A stretch of DNA of 29,355 bases from an uncultured Eubacteriales bacterium (lineage in GTDB: Bacteria; Bacillota; Clostridia; Oscillospirales; Oscillospiraceae). The translations under genes were made by a program, and so were the position numbers. Shown here in pieces: positions 21,864-29,355 of the stretch. A model generated the notes under the pieces. It made no database searches. It was given only the letters and a program-made list of their open reading frames with translations, and had not been told where the DNA came from. Every line of letters begins with the position of its first letter. Positions within the stretch are counted from its first letter, which is position 1. The stretch spans positions 1-29,355 of the forward strand of contig URHT01000025.1 of assembly GCA_900547745.1 (NCBI GenBank). Reading direction: 5' to 3'.

Positions 21864-24800
21864 ATGAAGAAACGAGTATTGAGTCTGCTCATGGCGCTGG
21901 CGCTCTGCTTTACCATGCTGCCCACGGCGGCACTGGCACAGCAGACAGGCGCAGCGGATGTCTACACCACCGGTGAGGACACCGCCGTGCAGGACAAGCA
22001 GGCGGCGGAGGCGGTGCGGGCCGCGCAGGCCCTCATCGACGCCCTGCCGGACGAGGTGACGGCGGATAACGCCGAGGAGATCGCGGCGCAGCTGGCCAAC
22101 CTCGATGAGACGCTGGCGGCGCTGACGGAGGAGCAGCTGGCGGCGCTGGACATGGCGCGGTACGAGGCGCTCTGCGAGCAGCTGGCGGCGCAGGTGTCGC
22201 TGACCGCAGAGCGGGGCGGAGAGCACGCAGACCACCCCATCTGCGGCGACGCGAGCTGCAATAAGCATGGAGCGTCCCTGACTGACTGGGTTGGTGTTTC
22301 TGAACTGTCCGATGACATGGAGGAGGGATATTACTACCTGACCGGTCCTGTGACGCGGACCAGCACATGGTATCCCAAGGATGGCGTGGTATTGTGCCTG
22401 AACGGGTATAGCATCAGCATGGACGTGAAGAATAGTAATAATGATAGTACCATTTGCGTGAACGGAGGCGTGACCTTTACGCTCTGCGACTGCCAAAATA
22501 AAGGCACTGTCACGCACGGCATGAACGGTGCGGCCAGGTATACCGGCAGCGGCGTGTGGGTCGAAAATGGTAACGGAGCTGGGAAAGCCAATTTTGTGCT
22601 CTACAGCGGCAGCATCAGCGGTAACGAATATGACAACGCTTCGATAAAATTTGGCGCGGGCGTCCATCTTGGCGCCAACGCCAGCTTCACCATGCACGGC
22701 GGCAGCATCAGCGGCAACAAAACTGCGGGCTACGGCGGCGGTGTGTATGTGCAAGCCGGTACTACCAGCTTTACCATGACCGGCGGCACGATCACCGGAA
22801 ACAGTGCCGGCCATGACGGCGGCGGTGTGTATGTGAAAAACGGCAGCTTCACCATGACCGGCGGCACCATCAGCGGCAACACGGCAGGCAGCGGCTGCAA
22901 TGGCGGCGGCGTGTATGCGGATATCAACGCCAACGTTACCTTGTCCGGCGCACCGGTCATCACGGAGAACAAAGACGCGGACGGCACAGTGAACAATGTT
23001 TACCTCGACAAGGATGAGGTTTATGGAGAAGGCGGGACCTTTATCGGTGAGGGCGGCTTGAGCAGCACCTCCAGCATCGGCGTGACCGTGGACGCGGGCA
23101 GGCTGCCCACAACGGACGGCGGTTATACCACCATTGCTGAAGCGGCGGAGGGCTATACGATCACAGCTGATGATGCGAAACGGCTCTCCGCCGATGCAGG
23201 CACGGGTTACAGCGTGCGGCAAAAGGATAATACGCTGGTGCTGGTCAAGGGCGAGCTGCCCCAGGAGCATCCCATCTGCGGCGCGGCGCATAAGGACATC
23301 AACGGCCATACGGGCGCGTGCGCCGATGTGACCTGGACGGCATGGGACGGCGTGAGCGACATCACATACGATGCCAACAACACCGCCTATGTCTATCTGC
23401 GGGACAATGCGGAGCGGGATTCCGCCCTTGAGATCGCAAACGGCTACACGCTCTATCTCTGCCTGAGCGGGCACAGCCTTACGAAAAATAAGACCGGCAA
23501 ATCCGTCATCAAGGTCGGAGACAACGCGACCCTCTCCCTCTGCGACTGCTCGGACGCGCAGTCCGGCAAGCTCACCCACGGAACGACCGCCAGCGGCTTA
23601 AAGTACACAGGTCATGGCGTATCCCTCGGCTACCGCAGCACGTTCAATATGTACGGCGGCAGCATCACCGGAAACCGCGCCGACACGGGCGGCGGTGTGT
23701 CGCTTGCTTCGGAATACAGCTACGCCAAATTCAACATGTACGGCGGCAGCATCACCAACAACGCTGCCACAAACGGTGATGGCGGCGGCGGTGTGTATCT
23801 GGCCCGCATGGGCGAATTCGTCATGAAGGGCGGCGAGATCACCGGCAACACCGCCAAAAACGGCGGCGGCGTGTATACGGCGGTAAATGGGAACACCGGG
23901 CTCACCGTCTCCGGCGATGCGGCCATCACCGGCAACAGCAATACGGCCGGCAAAGATGAAAACGTCTATCTGGTGAGCGGCAAGACCATCGAGATCGGCG
24001 CGGACGGTCTGGGCGAAAAAGCCAGCATCGGCGTGACCACCGCCGATACGATCACCACCGGCAGCTACGTCACCGTCGCCAACGGCGCGGAAAACGGCTA
24101 TACCGACGGCAATATCTTCAGCGATGCGGGCGGCGCCTACTGCACCCTGCAGGAGGGCGACAACGTCAACCTCTACAACGGTCAGCCCCACAGGCACCCC
24201 ATCTGCGGCGAGGTCTGCGGACATACCGGCGGCACCCACGCTGACGCAGACTGGACGGCATGGGACGGCGTGAGCGACATCGTGTACGATGCCAACAACA
24301 CCGCCTATGTCTATCTGACGGGCGATGCGGAGCGGGATACCACCCTGACTGTGGAGAAAGGCTACACGCTCTATCTCTGCCTGAACGGGTACAGCCTCAC
24401 GATGAAGGCTGAGGGCGAAGTGATCAGCGTCACCGGCAGCTTCACCCTGACCGACTGCCGGGGCGGCGATGACACCAAGCCCTACGGTAAGATCACCCAC
24501 GCAGCCGGAGTCGACGGCCGCGGCGTGAGAATCAAAAGCGCGGCGGACGCGAGCCTGTCGGAAACGGCCGTCTTCACCATGTACGGCGGTGAGATCAGCG
24601 GCAACAAGGTGAGCGACAGCGGCAGCATCAACTACGGCGGCGGCGTGCGTGTGAGCGATCCGTACAGCACGTTCACCATGCTCGGCGGCATCATCACCAA
24701 CAACGAAGCCACCAACGGCGGTGGCGGCGGCGTCTACATCGGCGGCGGCAGATTCGAAATGTCCGGCAGCGCCGTTATCACCAGGAACAAGACCGCCAGC

Positions 24801-27800
24801 AGCCTGGGCGGCGGCGGTGTGTTTATGAACGGCAGCGACATCGTCTATGCCCTGAACGAGTTCATCATGTCCGGCAATGCGGTGATCTCCGAAAATACGG
24901 CCACCAACGGTAATGGCGGCGGCGTGTACATGAACAGTGCACCCGAGGTCACCATGAACGGCGGCAGCATCACCGGCAACACCGCGGCCAACAACGGCGG
25001 CGGCGTGTATGCGTTTTCCGGCACGTTCACCATGAACGACGGCACCATCGCCGGCAACAAGGCTACCGCCAAAAACGGCGGCGGCGTGTATGCGAACGGC
25101 AGCACGACCTTCACCATGACTGGCGGCACCATCGGCGGCAGCACGGCTGCTGACGCCAATGCCGCCAAATACGGCGGTGGTGTGTATGTCAAGAACGGCA
25201 CGTTCACCATGTCCGGCGGCAAGGTCACCGGCAATAGCGCCACCGAGGACGGCGGCGGCGTGCGTCTCGACAAGGGCACGTTCCACATGAGCGGCAGCGC
25301 GGTCATCTCCCGCAACACCACCGACACCTACGGCGGCGGCGTGGATGTGAACAACGGCAGCTTTACCATGAGCGGCGGCAGCATCACCGGCAACAACGCC
25401 GCGGGCGACAGCCCCAACTGGAGCGGCGGTGGCGGCGTGTTTGTGTACGATGGCGGCAGCTTCACCATGAGCGGCGGCAGCATCACCGGCAACAACGCCA
25501 TCCGGGGCGGCGGCGTGGAATTGACCGGCATCAACAACACGATGACCGTTTCCGGCAGCGTGCAGATCATGAATAACTGGCGGAAGGGCACGCTGAACAG
25601 CGCAAGCGGCGTGTATGAAAAGGGCGGCAGCGGCAAGCCCGAAAACCTCTATCTGTACAGCGGCAAAACCGTTGCCATCGGCACGGACGGTCTGCATGCG
25701 GACGCCCGCATCGGCGTCAGCACAGAGGACTGGCCCGATCCCGGCAGCCCGGTCAAAATCGCCACCAACGCGGCGAAGGAGGAGGCCTACTATACCGCGA
25801 TCTTTACCCCGGATGCGGAGGATGCGGACTACAAGATCACCCAAGAGAACGATACCGTCTACCTCAGCGCGCACGAGCATACCTGGCGGTATGCGCTGAA
25901 GTCCGGCACGAAGGACACCATCAGCGCCACTTGCGAAGAATGCAGCTGGAACGGCGGCAGCGTGACCGTCAAGGCGCCGGAGCACACCGTTTACGGCGAC
26001 GGCAAAGACCAATCTGTGCAGATCGAGAATACCAACTGGCTGCCGGAGTATCCCGCGAACGCCGTCAGCTACAGAAAGGGCACGGAGACTATTGAGGCCC
26101 CCACGGACGCGGGCAGCTACACCGCCGTCCTTACCATCGGCGGCGTGGAAGCCACGGTGGACTATACCATCGGGCGCAAGACCGTGAGCGCCGGGGATGT
26201 GACCTTCTCCCATACCCACGCGACTTACGACGGCACGCAGAAGAACGTGGCGGATTTCCTTGTGGTGACCGTGGACGGCAAGACCCTGACGCCGGGGACG
26301 GACTATGTGGTCTTCGGCACGACCTCCGCGTCAGACTTCGAGGAGGAGGGGTACAATGCGCGGATCGCCCTGCAGGGCAACTACGAGGGGACGGTGCCGT
26401 TCCGGTGGCACATCGACCCGCGGGAGGTGGAGCTGGAGCCGGTAAACGCCGCTGACCGGCGGTACGGCGACGGCAAGGGCAATGTGACCCTGCGGGTGAC
26501 CAACGCGGTCGGGAACGATAGGGTCAGCGTGACCGTGACCGGCGGCGACGATCTGAGCGTCGGCACCCACAGCGTGACCGCGACGGCGCTGGATCGCCCG
26601 GAGTATACGCTGCCGGCTGACGCCGCCAAGCGGACGTTCACCTACAGCGTCGGCAAGGGCAAGGTCAATCAGGTAAACCTGACCATGTACGTCTACAACA
26701 ATGTGGCAAAGACGCACACCTACGATTTCTCGCAGGCGCTGCCCGCGCTGGCGGACGGCCTGACATACGGCACCTGCAGCTATACAGGGAAAACCAACTT
26801 GAACGCGAACGTGGTCAGCGGTATCGGCTTTAATGGCAGCGTTCTGACGTTCAGAACCGGGCGGATAAGCAGCAGGCCGGGTACCTTGATCCTCTCGTAC
26901 ACCGCTACGGTCAAGAGCGACAACTACAAGGATCTCAAGCTGCTTCTATATGTCCAGACAAAGGACAAGACGGTGGTCGACCTGCCGGAGGCCGACATCA
27001 CGATGGAGGGCTGGAGCTACGGGCAGACCCCGAACCAGCCCAGCGTTGCAAATCTCCCGGCGGGCGCCGCGCCGACCTTCACCTACAAGGATGCGAACGG
27101 CGCAGAGTTCACCCCCACCAAAACGACTGACGCGGGCGCGTACACCGTAACGGTGCGCTATGAGACGGAGGACACCGTCCACACCGGCACAAGGTCGTTC
27201 ACCGTCGCGCCCAAGACCCTGACGGCGGAGGACATCGGCGAGTACGGCCCGAGCGGCATCATCCCCAATAAGACCTATGACGGCGGCACCGGGATCGATC
27301 TGACCGGGCTCGGCGTCAAGAAGGCCGCGCTGGTCGGTACGGATGAAAACCTGATCATCAGCGGCTCGGCAGAGTTTGTCGGCGCGAACGCGGGCGACAC
27401 CACGCTCGTCTTTACGACGAACGGCAAGCTGACCGAGATCCCGGGCGTTCCCGGCAAGGCGAGCAACTATCAGATCGCCGCGGGTCTGACCAAGCCGTTC
27501 GCGGCAAGGATCGACCAGCGCTGGCTTGACTTTACCGTGGACAGCGTCAGCAAGCGCTTCGGTTCGCCCGACAGCACCGCCGACGTGCGCGTGACGTTCA
27601 CCGGTGTGGCGGGCAATAACAAGTCGGGGCTGGTCAGCGGCGAGACGCTGGTACAGGGCGTGGACTATGACGTGACCGCGACCTTCAGCCAGACGGCCGT
27701 CGGTCAGGACGACGGCGTCGTCGTAACGGTCACGCTGAAGGACACCCCGGCGGCAAAGAACTACAAGCTGGTGAGCGGCTCGGTCGCCACCAGCGGCGAG

Positions 27801-29355
27801 ATCAAAAAGGCCGCCGCCCCGGTCATCTCGGAGCAGACGGTGCTGGTGTACAGCAACGCCGAGAAGGACTATGTAGTGGGGCTCCATGTGCGGTGGCCGA
27901 GCGGCACACCGGCGTTCAGCGAGTATGATACCCCGCTGGTAGAAGACACCGACCTGACGGAAGCCACAGCCATCCTGCGGGAGAGCTTCGGCGGCTTCAA
28001 GCCTTCCGCTACAGCGGGAGACGTGGCGATAGATGTACACCTGAAGCCCTTTATCGCGCCTGTCGGGACGGATCTGGGCATCATCAAGTTCGTGATGAAG
28101 TCTGCGAACTGCGAGGACGCGGTGGTGCCTGTCCGCTTCAAGGTCATGGCAAAGACGCAGCGGGCACTGAGCGTCAGCATCGAGAACTGGACGTATGGCA
28201 GCACACCCAGTCAGCCTGTCTATGGGGCACCCGGCGGCACGGCGAGCGGCCCTGACATCACTTATACCTCCCGCGACGGCGCGACAAGCTACGGCGCGAC
28301 CGCCCCGACGGATGCGGGCGACTACACCGTGACGATCCGCTACGAGAGCATCGATACCATCTGGAGCGGCTCGGCGGACTTTACCATCAGCAAGAAGCAG
28401 ATCACACCGCCCGCGGCGGACACCACCGTGTTTACCTACACGGCGGACGAGCAGACCTACGCGCTGGCGGCGTCTCCGGATTACACTGTTTCGGACAACA
28501 CCGTGCAGACGAATGTGGGAGACTACACCGTCCTCGTTTCGCTGAACGACACCGCCAACACCGAGTGGGCGGACGGCACGACGGAGGAGAAGACCTACAC
28601 CTTCAGCATCGGCCCGGCGGCGCTGACCGTGACGGCGCTGGATAAGGAGATCCTCGTGGGCCAGAGCGCGCCCGATCTCTCCGACCCGGCGGAGGGCACG
28701 GACTACAGAGTCGAGGGTCTGCTGGGTGCGGACGTGCTGACGGGGGTCACGCTGACCTACGGCGAGACACCCGACACCGGCAGGATGGGCAGCTATGCCA
28801 TCCATGCTGCCGCGGCGCAGGCGAATTACGACGTGGCCTGCGTCTCCGGTACGCTGACCATCCGCAAGGCCGCCGCCCCTGTGCTGGCGGATATCCCCTT
28901 CAGCTGCAAGTACACGCTGACCGGTGAGCAGACCGTGGATGTGTCGGGTCTGGTGCCCGGTGCGGAGGGCTATACTCTGGGCGCGGCGGCCGGCGAGACG
29001 GCCATCGTCTCCGGGGCTGCCGTGGACGCCGAAGGCGTTGTGACCTACACGCTGACCGGCGCGGGCAAGGCGGGCGATTCCGTGACCCTGCCTGTGACCA
29101 TCTCCTCCGCCAGATATGAGGATGCGGCGGTCAACGTGGTCATCACCCTGCTGCCCAGAGACGAGCAGGCGGCGCTGCGCGTCACCGGCGGCACCACCGT
29201 GGTCTACGGCGAGACGCTGCAGCTGGGCACCTCCGGCGGCAGCGGCGCCGGCGCAGTGACCTACGCCGTCACCGACGGCACCGGCAAGGCCACCATCGAT
29301 GCCAACGGCGTGCTGACGCCCGTTCAGGTGGGCGCCGTCACCGTCACGGCCACCA
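21864..29355 (+). CDS. Giant secreted surface protein with beta-helix and MBG-like repeats (3' end beyond window)
   Basis: An open frame of at least 2497 codons, uninterrupted in the regions read, running off the window. AAGGAGG precedes the ATG. Residues 1-25 are a signal peptide (MKKR, hydrophobic core, cleavage after ALA). Residues about 40-118 are a helical module rich in Ala and Leu. Three modules follow, starting HPICG at 124, 469 and 778; each has a YLCLNG-like and an LCDC-like Cys stretch, then rungs such as FTMSGGSITGN followed by GGGVYV, about twenty in all, the pattern of right-handed beta-helix/polymorphic-membrane-protein repeats. From about 1338 an HEHTW...C..C segment leads to MBG/YDG-like beta-sandwich domains (YDGTQKNV, KTYDGG, YGSTPSQPVYG) and, at the end, Ig-like repeats. 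It is likely an adhesin or wall protein. The anchor is not in view. Confidence 0.85.
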   Translation, partial: MKKRVLSLLMALALCFTMLPTAALAQQTGAADVYTTGEDTAVQDKQAAEAVRAAQALIDALPDEVTADNAEEIAAQLANLDETLAALTEEQLAALDMARYEALCEQLAAQVSLTAERGGEHADHPICGDASCNKHGASLTDWVGVSELSDDMEEGYYYLTGPVTRTSTWYPKDGVVLCLNGYSISMDVKNSNNDSTICVNGGVTFTLCDCQNKGTVTHGMNGAARYTGSGVWVENGNGAGKANFVLYSGSISGNEYDNASIKFGAGVHLGANASFTMHGGSISGNKTAGYGGGVYVQAGTTSFTMTGGTITGNSAGHDGGGVYVKNGSFTMTGGTISGNTAGSGCNGGGVYADINANVTLSGAPVITENKDADGTVNNVYLDKDEVYGEGGTFIGEGGLSSTSSIGVTVDAGRLPTTDGGYTTIAEAAEGYTITADDAKRLSADAGTGYSVRQKDNTLVLVKGELPQEHPICGAAHKDINGHTGACADVTWTAWDGVSDITYDANNTAYVYLRDNAERDSALEIANGYTLYLCLSGHSLTKNKTGKSVIKVGDNATLSLCDCSDAQSGKLTHGTTASGLKYTGHGVSLGYRSTFNMYGGSITGNRADTGGGVSLASEYSYAKFNMYGGSITNNAATNGDGGGGVYLARMGEFVMKGGEITGNTAKNGGGVYTAVNGNTGLTVSGDAAITGNSNTAGKDENVYLVSGKTIEIGADGLGEKASIGVTTADTITTGSYVTVANGAENGYTDGNIFSDAGGAYCTLQEGDNVNLYNGQPHRHPICGEVCGHTGGTHADADWTAWDGVSDIVYDANNTAYVYLTGDAERDTTLTVEKGYTLYLCLNGYSLTMKAEGEVISVTGSFTLTDCRGGDDTKPYGKITHAAGVDGRGVRIKSAADASLSETAVFTMYGGEISGNKVSDSGSINYGGGVRVSDPYSTFTMLGGIITNNEATNGGGGGVYIGGGRFEMSGSAVITRNKTASSLGGGGVFMNGSDIVYALNEFIMSGNAVISENTATNGNGGGVYMNSAPEVTMNGGSITGNTAANNGGGVYAFSGTFTMNDGTIAGNKATAKNGGGVYANGSTTFTMTGGTIGGSTAADANAAKYGGGVYVKNGTFTMSGGKVTGNSATEDGGGVRLDKGTFHMSGSAVISRNTTDTYGGGVDVNNGSFTMSGGSITGNNAAGDSPNWSGGGGVFVYDGGSFTMSGGSITGNNAIRGGGVELTGINNTMTVSGSVQIMNNWRKGTLNSASGVYEKGGSGKPENLYLYSGKTVAIGTDGLHADARIGVSTEDWPDPGSPVKIATNAAKEEAYYTAIFTPDAEDADYKITQENDTVYLSAHEHTWRYALKSGTKDTISATCEECSWNGGSVTVKAPEHTVYGDGKDQSVQIENTNWLPEYPANAVSYRKGTETIEAPTDAGSYTAVLTIGGVEATVDYTIGRKTVSAGDVTFSHTHATYDGTQKNVADFLVVTVDGKTLTPGTDYVVFGTTSASDFEEEGYNARIALQGNYEGTVPFRWHIDPREVELEPVNAADRRYGDGKGNVTLRVTNAVGNDRVSVTVTGGDDLSVGTHSVTATALDRPEYTLPADAAKRTFTYSVGKGKVNQVNLTMYVYNNVAKTHTYDFSQALPALADGLTYGTCSYTGKTNLNANVVSGIGFNGSVLTFRTGRISSRPGTLILSYTATVKSDNYKDLKLLLYVQTKDKTVVDLPEADITMEGWSYGQTPNQPSVANLPAGAAPTFTYKDANGAEFTPTKTTDAGAYTVTVRYETEDTVHTGTRSFTVAPKTLTAEDIGEYGPSGIIPNKTYDGGTGIDLTGLGVKKAALVGTDENLIISGSAEFVGANAGDTTLVFTTNGKLTEIPGVPGKASNYQIAAGLTKPFAARIDQRWLDFTVDSVSKRFGSPDSTADVRVTFTGVAGNNKSGLVSGETLVQGVDYDVTATFSQTAVGQDDGVVVTVTLKDTPAAKNYKLVSGSVATSGEIKKAAAPVISEQTVLVYSNAEKDYVVGLHVRWPSGTPAFSEYDTPLVEDTDLTEATAILRESFGGFKPSATAGDVAIDVHLKPFIAPVGTDLGIIKFVMKSANCEDAVVPVRFKVMAKTQRALSVSIENWTYGSTPSQPVYGAPGGTASGPDITYTSRDGATSYGATAPTDAGDYTVTIRYESIDTIWSGSADFTISKKQITPPAADTTVFTYTADEQTYALAASPDYTVSDNTVQTNVGDYTVLVSLNDTANTEWADGTTEEKTYTFSIGPAALTVTALDKEILVGQSAPDLSDPAEGTDYRVEGLLGADVLTGVTLTYGETPDTGRMGSYAIHAAAAQANYDVACVSGTLTIRKAAAPVLADIPFSCKYTLTGEQTVDVSGLVPGAEGYTLGAAAGETAIVSGAAVDAEGVVTYTLTGAGKAGDSVTLPVTISSARYEDAAVNVVITLLPRDEQAALRVTGGTTVVYGETLQLGTSGGSGAGAVTYAVTDGTGKATIDANGVLTPVQVGAVTVTAT
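23334..24317 (+). repeat. 66-bp direct repeat at the head of beta-helix modules 2 and 3
   Basis: Bases 23334-23399 and 24252-24317 are identical at 63 of 66 positions and encode WTAWDGVSDI, then YDANNTAYVYL. They mark the start of the second and third modules of the surface protein. The first module has only a diverged equivalent. Near-identity at synonymous sites suggests recent duplication or gene conversion. Confidence 0.8.
25356..25499 (+). repeat. 45-bp direct repeat within the third beta-helix module
   Basis: Bases 25356-25400 and 25455-25499 differ at one position in 45 and encode GSFTMSGGSITGNNA. They are 99 bases apart start to start, a multiple of three, so recombination between them would remove 33 codons and keep the frame. 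Many less perfect copies lie upstream. Confidence 0.8.

Noticed and set aside
23640..25520. Regular repeats resembling a repeat array such as CRISPR
   Set aside because: The repeats are in frame, vary in length and sequence, and encode beta-helix rungs. There are no constant repeats with unrelated spacers and no cas genes.
21858..28805. Very long minus-strand open frames (573, 873 and 619 codons) opposite the surface-protein gene
   Set aside because: They are antisense shadows of a GC-rich, repetitive coding frame. The plus strand has ribosome site, signal peptide and repeat domains in one continuous frame, while the minus frames have no recognisable domain and are rich in Ala, Arg, Gly and His.

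Overview
The window looks like a piece of a high-GC Firmicutes chromosome, most likely a gut Clostridium-type bacterium of the Oscillospiraceae/Ruminococcaceae kind (inference). The evidence is strong GGAGG-type ribosome sites, -35/-10 promoters of the housekeeping type, many hairpin-plus-T-run terminators, and a signal-peptide surface giant with beta-helix and MBG-like repeats. No rRNA, tRNA, CRISPR array, insertion sequence or integrase was seen.

Layout. (1) 1-1816, mostly minus strand: a GNAT acetyltransferase, a 35-residue small ORF translationally coupled to a uridine-kinase-like P-loop kinase, and on the plus strand the wreck of an aldo/keto reductase that still has its promoter and ribosome site. 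(2) 1817-14502, minus strand: one polysaccharide operon of 11 genes. In order of transcription these are the initiating phosphoglycosyltransferase, GT2, B12-binding radical SAM enzyme, GT4-like, thymidylate-kinase-like kinase, alkaline-phosphatase-superfamily hydrolase, GT4, hexapeptide acyltransferase, GT4, Wzy-type polymerase and Wzx-type flippase. Most junctions overlap or are shorter than 20 bases, with gaps of 37 and 121 bases as the exceptions. The operon starts from one promoter overlapped by an inverted repeat, followed by a long structured leader. Base composition shifts from GC-rich at the first gene to clearly AT-rich at the last ones, suggesting mosaic acquisition. (3) 14534-16790: an IclR regulator divergent from an NhaC-family transporter. 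(4) 16800-18380: a CNNM/CorC (HlyC-type) metal transporter behind a leader that contains a small ORF and an intrinsic terminator. (5) 18400-21370: an NCS2 nucleobase permease, exonuclease III and a flavodoxin, each with its own signals. (6) 21382-21626: a decayed C-terminal piece of an ABC-transporter ATPase. (7) 21864 to the window end: an open reading frame of at least 2497 codons for a secreted repeat protein, incomplete at its 3' end.

How the genes fit together. The polysaccharide operon is a nearly complete Wzx/Wzy pathway: lipid-linked initiation, sugar addition, acylation, flipping and polymerisation. It lacks visible chain-length and tyrosine-kinase genes, and it carries an unusual trio (radical SAM, thymidylate-kinase-like kinase, phosphatase-superfamily hydrolase) that may modify the glycan or its lipid carrier. 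The giant surface protein is a second cell-surface function. The points most worth following up are the attenuator-like leader before the CNNM gene, the switch-like leader and operator of the polysaccharide operon, the nine-G tract in the acyltransferase, and the radical SAM/kinase/hydrolase trio.
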